Numbered from the stretch's first letter, positions 16,003-26,278 are shown. The stretch: 64,000 bases of DNA from Candidatus Binataceae bacterium (GCA_030041155.1 JASHOJ010000078.1:1-64000), one strand, 5' to 3'. The notes: generated from the letters alone by a model not told the origin. Translations and numbers: made by a program.

Positions 16003-16608
16003 TTATCTTCGCGCCTTTACGATCGCGAGCGGCGCCTGCTCCCATGCGCACTCCACGGATTCAAACCCCGCCTGCTTAATCGCGCTCAGATGCTTCTCAA
16101 CCCCGCCCGCGACCGCGAATAAATCGCAATCCAGAAATAGAGCGCCGGGTTTCAGAATCCGGCGGATGCCGCGATAGCATTCCTCGATAAATTTCATCCC
16201 GCGCAAATTGTGAATCGCAATTGCCGAGACCGCGAGATCGAAGCTCTTGCCAATCCTATCCGGCCATGACTTGTCGCACAGGTCGGATTGCACGAAATCT
16301 ACCCGATCCGCATGCGCCGAAAGCCGCGTCCGGGCCCGCGCGAGCATCGGCTCCGAGTAATCCTGCAGCGTCACGCGCGCATGCGGAAACGCGCCGAGCA
16401 CTTCCTCGGTGACCACGCCGTAGCCGCCGCCAACGTCGAGGACTGAGATCGCGGCGTCGCGCTGACACTCAGCAAGCGCGAGCATCCTGCGCAGAATCGG
16501 ACGGCGCTGCGCGTCGCGCTGGATGTCCTTGTCGATCCATTGCTGGACGTACGTTTCGGAATGCCAGTCATGCTCTGTAACCGAAATGTCTTCGCGTTTC
16601 TTTTCCAT
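16003..16608 (-). CDS. Class I SAM-dependent methyltransferase (201 aa)
   Basis: Rossmann-fold methyltransferase. Motif I is VLDVGGGYGVV, followed by acidic DYSEP at the end of strand 2 and FVQSDLCDKSWPD around motif II/III; LKPGALFLDCD is the late strand. GGAGG in gene orientation supports ATG 16608 over an in-frame start at 16656. It lies tail-to-tail with the sulfatase and opens toward a 214-base spacer before the divergent phosphoesterase gene. The acceptor is not identifiable. Confidence 0.85.
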   Translation of the reverse strand: MEKKREDISVTEHDWHSETYVQQWIDKDIQRDAQRRPILRRMLALAECQRDAAISVLDVGGGYGVVTEEVLGAFPHARVTLQDYSEPMLARARTRLSAHADRVDFVQSDLCDKSWPDRIGKSFDLAVSAIAIHNLRGMKFIEECYRGIRRILKPGALFLDCDLFAVAGGVEKHLSAIKQAGFESVECAWEQAPLAIVKARR

Positions 16609-16822
16609 CGCGAAACCTCCTCGCGCCGGTCGCGGGCGGTAAACCGCGTGCGGCATGCCAATGGACCACGAAAGCGCCTGAAGTTATCGACATGCTTCAC
16701 CATCGCGCCGCACGATCGCATTCCGATCTTCATCGCGAGCTAATTTTCCTTTCACAAAACTCCTTTATACGCCGTAGCGCAGAGTTGAAAACGGCAGCAC
16801 CGCTGCCCTTTTGGGAGGACAT

Positions 16823-18460
16823 ATGCGCCATCGACAGAAGTTCAAGAGAATCGTCGCGACAGCCACCAGCGCGGCCCTTCTGTGCCTGACCAGCGGCATC
16901 GCCGCGGCACGGCCCGGAAGCAGTCCCAAAGAGCCGCCCACCGCAACTCCGATCAAGCATCTGGTCGTCATCTTTCAGGAAAACGTCTCCTTCGATCACT
17001 ACTTTGCAACCTATCCTATCGCGGCTAACCCCTCCGGCGAGCCGCGGTTCAATGCCGCGGCGGGGACGCCAACCGTTAATGGACTCAGCGGAGGACTTCT
17101 GACCAACAACCCGAATCTCCTGAACGCAACCAACGGCACCGGCGCCACGAACCCGTTCCGGCTCGATCGATCGCAGGCGGCAACCGCCGACCAAGATCAT
17201 GATTACGAGCCCGAGCAGGAAGCATTCGATCACGGCCTGATGGATTTGTTTCCGTTTTCGGTCGGCACCGCCGGCACTCCGCCCAACCCGCCGCCGAACG
17301 CGGTCACCACGACCGGCCTGACGATGGGTTACTTTGACGGCAACACCGTGACCGCGCTCTGGAATTACGCGCAGAACTTCGCGCTGAACGATAACGCGTA
17401 CGGTACCACCTTCGGCCCGTCCTCGCCTGGCGCGATCAATCTGATCTCCGGTCAGACCAACGGAGCGATTCCGGGAAAAAATATCAGCGCGGTCACCGTA
17501 CCCAACACCGACGGCTCCTTTACTCTTATCAGCGACGCCGACCCGTCGGGCGACGTTTGCTCGACGTCGAGCAACCAGGTTTCCATCACCGGCTTAAATA
17601 TCGGCAACCTGCTCAGCGACGCGGATATCACCTGGGGATGGTTTCAAGGCGGTTTCGATCTGAGCCTCAAAAACGCGAACGGAACCACCGGATGCATGCG
17701 CAGCACCACCTCGCAAGTAACCGGCGAAACCGAGAACGACTACATTCAGCATCACGAACCTTTTCAGTTCTACGCCTCGACCGCCAATCTGACTCATGCC
17801 CGTCCTTCCTCGCTGGCGGCAATCGGCAGCAACAACGACGGCGCAAATCACCAGTACGACATCAATGACTTTTTCAGCGCGGTCAGCGCCGGCAATTTTC
17901 CCGCTGTCAGCTTTCTCAAAGCGCCCGGCTACGAGGACGGCCACGCGGGATACTCGGATCCGCTGGACGAGCAGACCTTTATCGTGAACGTGATCAACTT
18001 TCTTGAAACCCAGCCGGAATGGGACGAGACCGCGGTCGTAATCAACTGGGACGACTCCGACGGATGGTACGATCATCAGATCGGGCCGATCCTCAACCAA
18101 TCGACCAGCGCCTCCGACGCGCTCACCGCGCCCGGCGCCTGCGGCAACGGCGATAGCGCCCTGCCGGGCGTAAATGCTGCGCTTGATCATGCGCAGGGGC
18201 GATGCGGCTACGGCCCGCGTATCCCGATGTTGGTCATCTCACCGTACGCTCGCGTCAACTTTGTCGATCACACACCCCTCAGCCAGACTTCGATCATCCA
18301 TTTCGTCGAGGACAACTGGCTCGGCGGCGCGCGTATCGGGCAGGGTTCCTACGATGCGATCACCAACTCGATTGACGGAATGTTCAACTTCAATCAGCGT
18401 CAGCTCGCCGGCACTCTGTTCCTGGATCCGGATTCCGGCGAGCCGGCGAAGGGTCATTGA
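16823..18460 (+). CDS. Secreted phosphoesterase of the phospholipase C / acid phosphatase family (545 aa)
   Basis: Sec-type signal peptide at residues 1 to about 29 (basic start, then ATSAALLCLTSGIAAA). The mature protein begins with HLVVIFQENVSFDHYFATYP, the hallmark of the phosphoesterase family that includes non-hemolytic phospholipase C and acid phosphatases; the ENxSFDHYF Asn/Asp are metal or nucleophile-site residues. VINWDDSDGWYDHQ and the late GYGPRIPMLVISPYA segment are further family marks. GGGAGG directly before ATG 16823 fixes the start. It would hydrolyse phosphomonoesters or phospholipids in the periplasm or outside. A multicopper oxidase follows 165 bases later. Confidence 0.88.
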   Translation: MRHRQKFKRIVATATSAALLCLTSGIAAARPGSSPKEPPTATPIKHLVVIFQENVSFDHYFATYPIAANPSGEPRFNAAAGTPTVNGLSGGLLTNNPNLLNATNGTGATNPFRLDRSQAATADQDHDYEPEQEAFDHGLMDLFPFSVGTAGTPPNPPPNAVTTTGLTMGYFDGNTVTALWNYAQNFALNDNAYGTTFGPSSPGAINLISGQTNGAIPGKNISAVTVPNTDGSFTLISDADPSGDVCSTSSNQVSITGLNIGNLLSDADITWGWFQGGFDLSLKNANGTTGCMRSTTSQVTGETENDYIQHHEPFQFYASTANLTHARPSSLAAIGSNNDGANHQYDINDFFSAVSAGNFPAVSFLKAPGYEDGHAGYSDPLDEQTFIVNVINFLETQPEWDETAVVINWDDSDGWYDHQIGPILNQSTSASDALTAPGACGNGDSALPGVNAALDHAQGRCGYGPRIPMLVISPYARVNFVDHTPLSQTSIIHFVEDNWLGGARIGQGSYDAITNSIDGMFNFNQRQLAGTLFLDPDSGEPAKGH

Positions 18461-18625
18461 TGCTGGCGGGCGGGGCCAATAAATCGCGAGAGCTGTAGCA
18501 TCGGCCCGCACGCTCGATAAATGAGTAAGGCGAAGCGGCGGAGGGCGCGCTCTAAGCGTGTCCTCCGCATTTTGCCACTTGCGCATTTTTCCTTCTGCGC
18601 ACTCTGCAATTTATGAGAATAGACT

Positions 18626-20311
18626 TTGAAATCGAAAACTGAATTGATCACGCGCCGGAAGTTCCTGCGCGATACCGCGCTGGCCGGCGCCGCGGCGATT
18701 GCCACCGGCGCAAGCCTGACAATTTATCCCGGGCACGTCTTCTCACAATCCGTCTTTCCTAAATCCGTTCTGCCGCAGCCTGTTTTCCGCTCGATGCTCA
18801 ATGCGAACAAGCTGGCGCGATTCGTCGATCCGCTGCCCATTCCACCTCGCGCCAGAAGCAAGGGATCGCGACCCAGTCCGCAAAACCCTTCTACCCGCCT
18901 GCCGTACTATCGGCTCGAGATGCGCGAGTTCCAAACCCGGCTTCACCGCGATCTGAAGCCCACGCGCCAATGGGGCTTCGAAGGCGTTGCGCCCGGTCCG
19001 ATTTTCGAAGTGCAAGGCGGACAGGAAATCCTGGTCGAATGGGTCAACCGCCTGCCCGCCGTTCACTTTCTGCCAATCGATCACTCGATCGCGGGCGCAG
19101 AAGCGAAGACACCCAGCGTCCGCACGGTCGTGCATCTGCACGGCGCTAAAACGCCGCCGGCGAGCGACGGCTTTCCGGAAGACTGGTTCCAGCCCGGAGC
19201 GTCGGCGCTCTGTCATTATCCAAATCAACAGGACGCCGCGATGCTCTGGTATCACGACCACGCGATGGGGATTAATCGCCTCAACATCTATGCGGGATTG
19301 GTTGGAGCGTACGTGATTCGGGACGACGTGGAAACGGCGCTCAAGCTTCCCGCCGGCCCTTACGAAATTCCGCTGGTGATCTACGATCGATCCTTCGACC
19401 CGCAGGGGGCGCTCTATTACCCGGTCTCCGGCAAACCCGGCCATCCGTGGGTGTCCGAATTTTATGGCGATGCGATGCTCGTCAACGGCAAGGTGTTTCC
19501 CTATCTGGAAGTCGAGCCGCGCAAGTATCGCTTCCGAGTCCTGAATGCGGCCAACGCCCGCGACTTCAACCTGACGCTTTCAAAAAGCCTGCCGATTTAT
19601 CAGATCGGAACCGATTTGGGCTTGTTGCCGGCGCCGGTGCCCATCAAAAATCTGGAGCTGTTTCCCGGCGAGCGCGCCGACTTGATCGTCGATTTCGCGG
19701 GCAATTCGGGCCACTCAATCGTGCTTAAAGACGAAAGCATCGAGGTGATGCAGTTTCGCGTCGGCCACGGTTCTGCCGGCAAAGACTTTTCTCTGCCCGC
19801 GACGCTTCGCCCGGTCACCAAATTGCGTGAGACCGACGCCGTCAAGAGCCGAGAGCTGACGCTGGTTGAGTACAACACATTTGGCGGCAGTTCGTTGGTG
19901 ATGCTGTTGAACGATACCCATTGGCATATGCCAATTACCGAGAAGCCGGTGCTCAATTCCGTCGAAATCTGGAACTTGATCAATCTGACCGAGGATGCGC
20001 ACCCGATTCATCTGCATCTGGTGCGCATGCAGATTCTCGATCGCCGACCCTTCGATCAGTTCGCCTTCACCATGCACCACAAGCTTCGCTTTCTCGGTCC
20101 TCCAATTCCGCCCGCGCCCAACGAAGCGGGATGGAAAGATACCGTTCGATGCGAATCGGGAATGGTGACGCGCATTATCGCGCGGTTCGAAGGCTACCCC
20201 GGCCGCTACGTCTGGCACTGCCATATTCTAGAGCACGAGGATAACGAGATGATGCGCCCGTACGAAGTGATTACTCCGCAGCAGGCCGCTCGCGAACTTG
20301 CCTCACGCTGA
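18626..20311 (+). CDS. Multicopper oxidase, CotA/bilirubin-oxidase type, Tat-exported (561 aa)
   Basis: Three-cupredoxin laccase-like enzyme oxidising phenols, metals or bilirubin-like compounds with O2. The Tat motif TRRKFLRD and hydrophobic AGAAAIATGASL make a signal of about 30-40 residues. The four copper motifs are VHLHGAK, WYHDHAMGINRLN, HPIHLHLVRMQ and WHCHILEHEDNEMM; the last contains the T1 Cys and axial Met. The only workable starts in frame are TTG 18626 or TTG 18644, as an ATG at 18613 is in another frame. A seven-base inverted repeat follows the stop directly. Export as a folded copper protein to the periplasm is expected. Confidence 0.92.
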   Translation: MKSKTELITRRKFLRDTALAGAAAIATGASLTIYPGHVFSQSVFPKSVLPQPVFRSMLNANKLARFVDPLPIPPRARSKGSRPSPQNPSTRLPYYRLEMREFQTRLHRDLKPTRQWGFEGVAPGPIFEVQGGQEILVEWVNRLPAVHFLPIDHSIAGAEAKTPSVRTVVHLHGAKTPPASDGFPEDWFQPGASALCHYPNQQDAAMLWYHDHAMGINRLNIYAGLVGAYVIRDDVETALKLPAGPYEIPLVIYDRSFDPQGALYYPVSGKPGHPWVSEFYGDAMLVNGKVFPYLEVEPRKYRFRVLNAANARDFNLTLSKSLPIYQIGTDLGLLPAPVPIKNLELFPGERADLIVDFAGNSGHSIVLKDESIEVMQFRVGHGSAGKDFSLPATLRPVTKLRETDAVKSRELTLVEYNTFGGSSLVMLLNDTHWHMPITEKPVLNSVEIWNLINLTEDAHPIHLHLVRMQILDRRPFDQFAFTMHHKLRFLGPPIPPAPNEAGWKDTVRCESGMVTRIIARFEGYPGRYVWHCHILEHEDNEMMRPYEVITPQQAARELASR

Positions 20312-20328
20312 TCCCGCTCAGGCGGGAT
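20311..20328 (+). terminator. Hairpin after multicopper oxidase, no T-run
   Basis: ATCCCGC (20311-20317) and GCGGGAT (20322-20328) form a seven-base stem with loop TCAG, starting in the stop codon of the preceding gene. No T-run follows, so it may stabilise the mRNA end or act with other factors rather than being a true intrinsic terminator. The next 255 bases up to 20584 hold no recognisable gene. Confidence 0.3.
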
Positions 20329-20583
20329 TATCGGCGGTAAAACGGCGCGATTTTGCGCAGGCCACGATTTGGATGTCGATCGATCGAAGGCCGAATCGCG
20401 GATGGCAAAAGTGCATGAATTTCAGGCACTATTCGCGTGGATCGGGCTGGGTCGGCTACCTAACGACTGTTAGGTTTTTTGCCAATTTTGTTCATGGCTG
20501 AACTGTTCAGCCTTACGCAATCAGCATCGATACGCTAAGGTGTGCGGCGATGAACCACGGCGAAAAAACAGGACAATTTTGAG

Positions 20584-21381
20584 ATGCCGCGACAAAGAGT
20601 CAACGACATAGAAATCTACTACGAAATTCACGGCGGCGGTCCGCAAACGCTGGTGATGATTCGCGGACTCGGGTCGAATTTGACCGCGTGGTACGAACAG
20701 ACGCCCGAGCTCGCGCGCCACTTCCGTGTGCTGGTGTTCGATAATCGCGGCGCGGGACGCACCGACAAACCCGATTCGCCGTACTCGATTCGGCAGATGG
20801 CGGATGACACGGCGGGTCTCGTCGCGGCGCTCGGCATTAAGCGCCTCGCGCTGCTCGGCATCTCGATGGGCGGGATGATCGCGCAGGAATTCGCGCTTAA
20901 GTATCAGCACATGCTCTCGTGCCTGATTCTGGGATGCACGATGTTCGGCGGCTCGGACGCGATTCGCGCCGCGCCGGAAGTTCTGGACGCGTTGCTTGCG
21001 GGCGATAAGGCAACCCCGGCGCAGCGGCGCGTGCAGCAGCGGTCGGTATTCACCGATCACGCAATCGATTCACGTCCCGAACTGATCGCAAATCACGAAC
21101 GAATCGCGATGCAGTATCCAATTCCTCCGTTCGCTTACCAGCGGCAGATTCAAGCGGTAATGGGATTCGACGCGAGTGCGCGACTGGGCGAAATTCATGT
21201 GCCTACGCTGGTGATGACCGGACGCGACGATATCTTGGTGCCGCCAGAGAACTCGCGCAAAATCGCCGAGCGCATCGCGGACGCCGAGTTGAAAGAGCTT
21301 CCCGGTGGGCATCTGTTCTTCACTGAATATCCCGCCGAATTTAACACTGCGGCGATCGCATTCATAAAGGCGCACCCGTAA
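20584..21381 (+). CDS. Alpha/beta hydrolase (265 aa)
   Basis: Compact serine hydrolase. The nucleophile elbow is G-I-S-M-G (LLGISMGGMIAQEF), the acid lies in TGRDDILVPPENS, and the base His in LPGGHLFFTEYP, so the triad is complete. RGLGSN holds the oxyanion hole and FDNRGAGRTDKPD is the usual loop. Length and pattern resemble 3-oxoadipate enol-lactonase/esterase-like enzymes. Its TAA stop overlaps the next ATG (TAATG at 21379-21383), so it is coupled to the M23 gene. The substrate is unknown. Confidence 0.88.
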   Translation: MPRQRVNDIEIYYEIHGGGPQTLVMIRGLGSNLTAWYEQTPELARHFRVLVFDNRGAGRTDKPDSPYSIRQMADDTAGLVAALGIKRLALLGISMGGMIAQEFALKYQHMLSCLILGCTMFGGSDAIRAAPEVLDALLAGDKATPAQRRVQQRSVFTDHAIDSRPELIANHERIAMQYPIPPFAYQRQIQAVMGFDASARLGEIHVPTLVMTGRDDILVPPENSRKIAERIADAELKELPGGHLFFTEYPAEFNTAAIAFIKAHP

Positions 21382-22553
21382 TGAAAACCCGGAAATATTC
21401 CTTGAGCGCCGCGGTCGCCACTGTCGTCGCGCTTCTGGTGGCACCGGCAATCGCGATTGCGGCGGGCCTGCCGCTCAAGATCGCCGTGATCGCGCGCCCG
21501 CAACCGACGATCGTCTTCGAAGGTGACGGCAAGCCGCACGTCGCGTACGAGCTTTACGTCGCGAACTTCACGAATTCGGTGGTCAGAATCGATTCGCTCA
21601 CCGCTTCGTGGAAAGCGATTCCGGACGCGTCGATTCCGGCCGCCAGCGTGAAGTTTTCCGGCGACCAACTGAAAGCGATGTTCAGCTCGATTGGCGGCAA
21701 CGCGATGAAGCCGCAGGACCCGGTGCTGAATCCAAGCGTCACGGGTGTGCTGTATGTGTTCCTCAATCAGAATCCGGGCACGCCGATCACGAACCGCCTT
21801 GAGGTTGAAGTGAACGGCAAGCCCGACACTAGACAAACCGTGATGCCGCCGACGCCAATCAACGTGAGCCATCAGCAGCCGATCGTCATCGCGCCGCCGC
21901 TGTCCGGCGATAACTGGTGGACGCCGAACGGTCCATCCAACAACTCAATCCATCGCCGCATCATAATCGCGATGGGTCCGAAAATAATCCTTCCCGAGCG
22001 CTACGCCGTTGATTGGGTAAAGCTCGGGCCGGACGGCAACACCTTTCACGGCGATAAGAGCATCAACAAGAGCTACTACGCGTATGGCGCGAGCATCCAC
22101 GCGGTCGCGGATGGCACGATCGTCAGCACCCTGGACGGCATCCCCGAGAACACGCCGCAGTCGCCGAAGATGGCGGTCACAATTACGCTCGGCAATATCG
22201 TGGGAAACGCGATCGTCGAGGATGTGGGCGATGGCCGCTACGCGATGTATGCGCATCTGATTCCCGGCAGCCTGCGCGTGCGCAAGGGCGAGCGCGTGAC
22301 GCGCGGCCAGGTGCTCGGATTGCTCGGCAATTCAGGCAATTCGAGCGAGCCGCATCTTCATTTCCAGATCTCGAACTCGGCCGGGTATCTTGACGGCGAG
22401 GGATTGCCGTTCCTCCTCGACCATTTTACCCGCCGCGATTATCACATGGTGATGAGGGGCGAGACTCCGGTCAGCATGACCCTTGGCGCATCGCACAATC
22501 TCACCGATCAAATCTTCATGAGCGACGACCTGGGGAATTTTTCCGGCAAATGA
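21381..22553 (+). CDS. Secreted M23-family (LytM-like) peptidase domain protein (390 aa)
   Basis: Signal peptide about 1-28 ([20 protein letters not shown]). An Ig-like/CARDB-like region follows (about 40-160), then an M23 domain. The C-terminal metal motif HxH is present as [10 protein letters not shown] (His325, His327), after [13 protein letters not shown]. The first metal-binding part reads [13 protein letters not shown], with Asp but no His four residues before it, a wording seen in a divergent M23 subgroup. It may cut peptidoglycan cross-links in the periplasm or act as a regulator; loss of the first His leaves activity uncertain. Translationally coupled to the upstream hydrolase. Confidence 0.82.
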   Translation: MKTRKYSLSAAVATVVALLVAPAIAIAAGLPLKIAVIARPQPTIVFEGDGKPHVAYELYVANFTNSVVRIDSLTASWKAIPDASIPAASVKFSGDQLKAMFSSIGGNAMKPQDPVLNPSVTGVLYVFLNQNPGTPITNRLEVEVNGKPDTRQTVMPPTPINVSHQQPIVIAPPLSGDNWWTPNGPSNNSIHRRIIIAMGPKIILPERYAVDWVKLGPDGNTFHGDKSINKSYYAYGASIHAVADGTIVSTLDGIPENTPQSPKMAVTITLGNIVGNAIVEDVGDGRYAMYAHLIPGSLRVRKGERVTRGQVLGLLGNSGNSSEPHLHFQISNSAGYLDGEGLPFLLDHFTRRDYHMVMRGETPVSMTLGASHNLTDQIFMSDDLGNFSGK

Positions 22554-22575
22554 CAGCAATGCCGATGCTATTCAG

Positions 22576-23685
22576 ATGAAAGTCAAAGCCGCAGTCGCAT
22601 TTCGCGCCGAAGCTCCCCTGGAAATTGTCGAGGTCGATCTCGCACCGCCACGCGTCGGCGAAGTGCTGATCGAGATCAAGGCAAGCGGCGTATGCCATAC
22701 CGATGCGTATACGCTTTCGGGCAAGGATCCGGAGGGCCTGTTCCCCTCGATCCTCGGACACGAAGGCGCGGGCATGGTCGTCGAAGCCGGCACGGGTGTG
22801 GCATCGCTTCGTCCGGGCGATCACGTAATACCGCTCTACATTCCCGAGTGCCGCAACTGCGAGGCCTGCCTTTCCGGCAAGACGAATCTCTGCATCGCGA
22901 TTCGCGAGACTCAAGGCAAAGGCGTCATGCCCGACGGGACCAGCCGCTTCTCGCTGGACGGCAAACCGATTCATCACTACATGGGGACGTCGACCTTCGC
23001 GAACTACACGGTCGTACCTGAGATCGCGTTGGCGAAAGTTCGAGCCGACGCGCCATTTGACAAGATTTGCTACATCGGATGCGGCGTGACCACGGGAATC
23101 GGCGCGGTGATCAACACGGCGAAGGTCGCGCCGGGTGATCGGGTGGTGGTTTTCGGGGTCGGCGGAATCGGGCTTAACGTTATTCAGGGCGCGCGGATGG
23201 CGGGCGCGTCGATGATCGTCGCTATCGACTTGAATCCCGCGCGCGAGCCGATCGCGCGGAAATTCGGCGCAACCGATTTCATCAATCCAGCCGAACTCAA
23301 AAATGACCTGGTGCAGCATCTCATCGGACTCACCCGCGGCGGCGCCGATTTCGCGTTCGAATGCGTCGGCAGCGTGAAGCTGATGCGCCAGGCGCTGGAA
23401 TGCTGCCATCGCGGATGGGGCACGTGTGTGATAATCGGGGTGGCGGGCGCGGGCGAAGAAATCTCCACGCGGCCGTTTCAGCTAGTAACCGGCCGCACCT
23501 GGAAGGGCACCGCGTTCGGCGGCGCGCGCGGACGCCGTGACGTGCCGCGCATCGTCGATTGGTACATGCAGCGGCGCATCAATATCGACGATCTGATTAC
23601 CCATACGATGCCAATCGAGAGGATCAACGAGGCGTTCGAACTGATGCACGCGGGCAAATCGATTCGCAGCGTGGTGACGTTCTGA
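22576..23685 (+). CDS. frmA: Class III alcohol dehydrogenase / S-(hydroxymethyl)glutathione dehydrogenase-like (369 aa)
   Basis: Zinc-dependent MDR enzyme oxidising S-hydroxymethylglutathione (formaldehyde adduct) or long-chain alcohols with NAD. Catalytic zinc ligands are Cys40, His62 and the Cys of [11 protein letters not shown]; the structural zinc set is Cys92, 95, 98 and 106 ([16 protein letters not shown]). [20 protein letters not shown] is the Rossmann motif, and [14 protein letters not shown] is typical of class III. No S-formylglutathione hydrolase gene is next to it. A two-base gap to the following small lipoprotein suggests one transcript. Formaldehyde detoxification is the family's main role; a general alcohol dehydrogenase role remains possible. 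Confidence 0.85.
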   Translation: MKVKAAVAFRAEAPLEIVEVDLAPPRVGEVLIEIKASGVCHTDAYTLSGKDPEGLFPSILGHEGAGMVVEAGTGVASLRPGDHVIPLYIPECRNCEACLSGKTNLCIAIRETQGKGVMPDGTSRFSLDGKPIHHYMGTSTFANYTVVPEIALAKVRADAPFDKICYIGCGVTTGIGAVINTAKVAPGDRVVVFGVGGIGLNVIQGARMAGASMIVAIDLNPAREPIARKFGATDFINPAELKNDLVQHLIGLTRGGADFAFECVGSVKLMRQALECCHRGWGTCVIIGVAGAGEEISTRPFQLVTGRTWKGTAFGGARGRRDVPRIVDWYMQRRINIDDLITHTMPIERINEAFELMHAGKSIRSVVTF

Positions 23686-23687
23686 TC

Positions 23688-24083
23688 ATGCGATTTTCTG
23701 CGGCCGTGGCGCTCGGATGTGCGGTTATGGCGCTCGCGTTATGCGGATGCTGGCCGTTTCATCATCAACCGACGCCGCAGCAGCAATTTCTCGACGCTCT
23801 GAATCACGGTCATTCGGCGGAAGCGAGCCAGATTTGGCTTAAGATGTCGGAGAAAGATCGCGAGAAATGGGCGCGCGGCCAGGGACTATCGCCACAGTCT
23901 TCTCCGGACCAAATCAAAAAACAAATCATGCAGCATTACCAGAACGAAGCCGGCGGCGAGCAGGAAGGCGAAAGCGGAGTCGTGCAGATTAATCCCGGAC
24001 CGCCGGCGGGGCTTCAGAACTTGCCGTCGCTGATGCAGGCCTCGCCTTCCGGCAATCCAGCGCCGCCTGGCACATCCGAATAA
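23688..24083 (+). CDS. Small putative lipoprotein (131 aa)
   Basis: ATG 23688 starts two bases after the alcohol dehydrogenase stop. The signal MRFSAAVALGCAVMALALCGC ends in a lipobox-like L-C-G-C. The mature part has a short helical, charged region (HSAEASQIWLKMSEKDREKWARGQGLS) and a Pro/Gly-rich, low-complexity end (PPAGLQNLPSLMQASPSGNPAPPG). I do not recognise the family. It sits between the alcohol dehydrogenase and an interrupted acyl-CoA dehydrogenase, all on one strand with tiny gaps. Confidence 0.7.
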   Translation: MRFSAAVALGCAVMALALCGCWPFHHQPTPQQQFLDALNHGHSAEASQIWLKMSEKDREKWARGQGLSPQSSPDQIKKQIMQHYQNEAGGEQEGESGVVQINPGPPAGLQNLPSLMQASPSGNPAPPGTSE

Positions 24084-24085
24084 CG

Positions 24086-25240
24086 ATGGATTTTGGATTA
24101 TCTCCCGATCAGGAACTGCTGAGAACAACCCTGCGTGACTTCGCGGCGCGCGAACTTATGCCGCATTATCAGTCGCGCGATCGCGACGCCGATCTTCCCG
24201 CGGCGCTGGTTCGCCGGCTTGGAGACCTGGGCGTGCTCGCGCCGATGGCGGCGCCGGAGCACGGCGGCGCGGGACTGGATTTTGTCTCGCTTGGAATCGC
24301 GCACGAGGAAATCTCGCGCGGCGATTTCAACGCGGCGTATGTGCTGCTGCTGTCAGCGCTGGTCGGCGCGATCGTGTCGAAAAGCGGTGATGAGACGCAA
24401 AAAAAATCGTATCTGCCGCCAATCTGCCGCGGCGAGATAATCGCGGCGCTGGCGGTTACCTAGCCGGCCGGCGGCTCCGATGCCGCGCACGTGAAACTGA
24501 GCGCGCGCCGCGACGGCGATCAGTACGTTCTTAATGGCGAGAAAACCTCGATCTCGTTTTCCTCGTCGGCATCGACCGCGCTGATGATGGCGCGGACCGG
24601 CACGCCGGAATCCGGCGCGCACGGCGTGAGCGCCTTCTATGTTGATTTGAATTCTCCTGGCGTCTCGCGCACGCGATTTCGCGATCTGGGTTCGCGCGCG
24701 ATTGGGCGCGGATCGTTGTTCTTCGATTCGGTGAAGGTGCCGGTCTCCGCCCGAATCGGCGCCGAGGGCGCGGGTTTCGTGCAGGTGATGCAAGGCTTCG
24801 ATTTCAGCCGCGCGCTAATCGGCCTGATGTGTATCGGCGCGGCGCAGCAGAGCGTGGATGAAACGTGCAGGTTCGTTGCGGAGCGCGAAGCGTTTGGCGG
24901 ATCGCTCGCGCGCTTTGAGGGCGTGTCGTTTCCGCTCGCGGAAGCCGCGGTGGAGCTGCGCGCGGCGCGGCTGCTCTGCTACGAGGCGCTATGGCTGCGC
25001 GACCGAGGCATGCCGCATGGATGGCTCGCGGCGGGGGCTAAGTGGCTTGCGCCGGAGTTGTGCGCGCGTGTGCTCCATCAATGCCTGCTTTTGCACGGAC
25101 ACACCGGTTTCAGCCTCGATTTGCCGCATCAGCAGCGCATGCGCGACGTAATCGGCCTTGAGATTGGCGATGGCACCGCGCAGATCATGAAGCTGCTGGT
25201 CGCGCGCGAGATAATCGGCAAATCCGCCCGCCCTTATTGA
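24086..25240 (+). pseudogene. Acyl-CoA dehydrogenase interrupted by one in-frame TAG
   Basis: Residues 1-125 are an N-terminal acyl-CoA dehydrogenase (FGLSPDQELLRTTLRDFAAREL ...). The frame stops at TAG 24461-24463 and resumes in the same frame as PAGGSDAAHVKLSARRDG through to a normal C-terminus, 384 codons in all, which is full family length. The TAG stands exactly at the Glu of the conserved T-E-P-x-x-G-S-D substrate/FAD motif, so one G-to-T change (GAG to TAG) explains it. The rest of the gene looks undamaged, so the lesion is recent or a sequencing error. In the C-terminus the usual catalytic Glu-Gly-Thr reads D-G-T (EIGDGTAQIMK), as in cyclic acyl-CoA dehydrogenases. TAG ends several intact genes here, which argues against routine readthrough. 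Confidence 0.85.
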
Positions 25241-25252
25241 TTTGCGCGGCTG

Positions 25253-26278
25253 TCAGCCGTTGGAATCTCCGTCGCCGCTGGGAAACGGCACCGCAACCTT
25301 GTGGAGCTTGGTCACGGTACTCGCACACGCGTCGCTGACCCAAAGATCGCCTTTGGAATCGATCGCCATGTTCTCAGGACATCCGCCCACCTTGTAATGG
25401 GCTACCTCGTTGCCCGAGGAATCGAACTTGAACACGTCATTGGATTCCTGGTTGGCGACAAATATGTTGTCCGCGTGATCGATAGTCACACCACGAGGCC
25501 CGAGTCCGACCGGATGGGTTCCCATCGAAGCGAAGGACGGCGAGGCCTCGAAACCCGCGACGACATCGAGGCTCTGCACTGACTGCCACAGGTTGCCTTC
25601 CGAATCGATGCTGTTGCCGGTTGGCTGCAGGCCGACTTCCGCAACAGTCGAGAGCTCCAGGCCAAGGGCGCTCAGCACCGTGATGGTGCCGTCATAATAA
25701 TTACCGATCCAGAAATTGCCGGACTGATCGACCGCGATTGCGTGCGGATTCTTTCCAGTGTTGAAGGTGTTGAGCAAAGCGCCGGAGCCGTTCAGTTCGG
25801 CGACTGTGTTGCTGCCTTGATTGGTGACCCAGACGTCGCCCGAGGAATCAAACTGCGCGTGCTGCGGCGCGTCGCCATCCGTGCAGAACGTTCCGATCAG
25901 CGTTCCGCCGGAGTCGAGCGCGGTAACCGTACCCGTCGTGCCGCTCGGACATGCGGGAGCATCGGGACCGCCACCGACAGTATTCTCGACCCAGATATTT
26001 TGAGTGTTGCCGCGGTCGATCTTGAGTCCGTGCGGGCGCACGCCTACCGGGAAGGTCGCAAGAACCTTGCCCGAGTTGCTTAGCTCCGCAACGCTGTTGC
26101 TGTATCGGTTTGCGACCCAGACGTTATCTGATGCGTCGACGCCGATTCCTTCGGGATAATTCCCTCCCGATTTGAATGTCTCGACCGATGCGCTTTGATT
26201 CGCGGATGAGCCTCCGCCGCTGCTGCCGCATCCCCACGCGAACACCATCAGGCAAGCCAGAATTGCCACGCTCCTCAT
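25253..26278 (-). CDS. NHL/Vgb-type beta-propeller lipoprotein (341 aa)
   Basis: A lipoprotein signal (MRSVAILACLMVFAWGC) and a Gly/Ser linker are followed by about six repeats, each with an aspartate-containing blade such as GIGVDASDNVWVANRYSNSVAEL or AIAVDQSGNFWIGNYYDGTI. This is the pattern of NHL/streptogramin-lyase-like propellers, which are mostly extracellular or periplasmic binding proteins. No lyase catalytic His/Glu set was confirmed. ATG 26278 is chosen because the signal peptide starts there and GGGGGTGGGG precedes it; a 77-residue upstream extension looks non-coding. Role unknown. Confidence 0.82.
   Translation of the reverse strand: MRSVAILACLMVFAWGCGSSGGGSSANQSASVETFKSGGNYPEGIGVDASDNVWVANRYSNSVAELSNSGKVLATFPVGVRPHGLKIDRGNTQNIWVENTVGGGPDAPACPSGTTGTVTALDSGGTLIGTFCTDGDAPQHAQFDSSGDVWVTNQGSNTVAELNGSGALLNTFNTGKNPHAIAVDQSGNFWIGNYYDGTITVLSALGLELSTVAEVGLQPTGNSIDSEGNLWQSVQSLDVVAGFEASPSFASMGTHPVGLGPRGVTIDHADNIFVANQESNDVFKFDSSGNEVAHYKVGGCPENMAIDSKGDLWVSDACASTVTKLHKVAVPFPSGDGDSNG

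Noticed and set aside
18538-18568. GCGGAGG ... CCTCCGC hairpin after the phosphoesterase gene as terminator
   Set aside because: The loop is 17 bases, the stem only seven, and the following bases are ATTTTG, not a T-run.
24461-24463. TAG read as pyrrolysine
   Set aside because: The position is a conserved Glu, one base change explains it, and TAG terminates several intact genes in this window. No pyl gene is in view.
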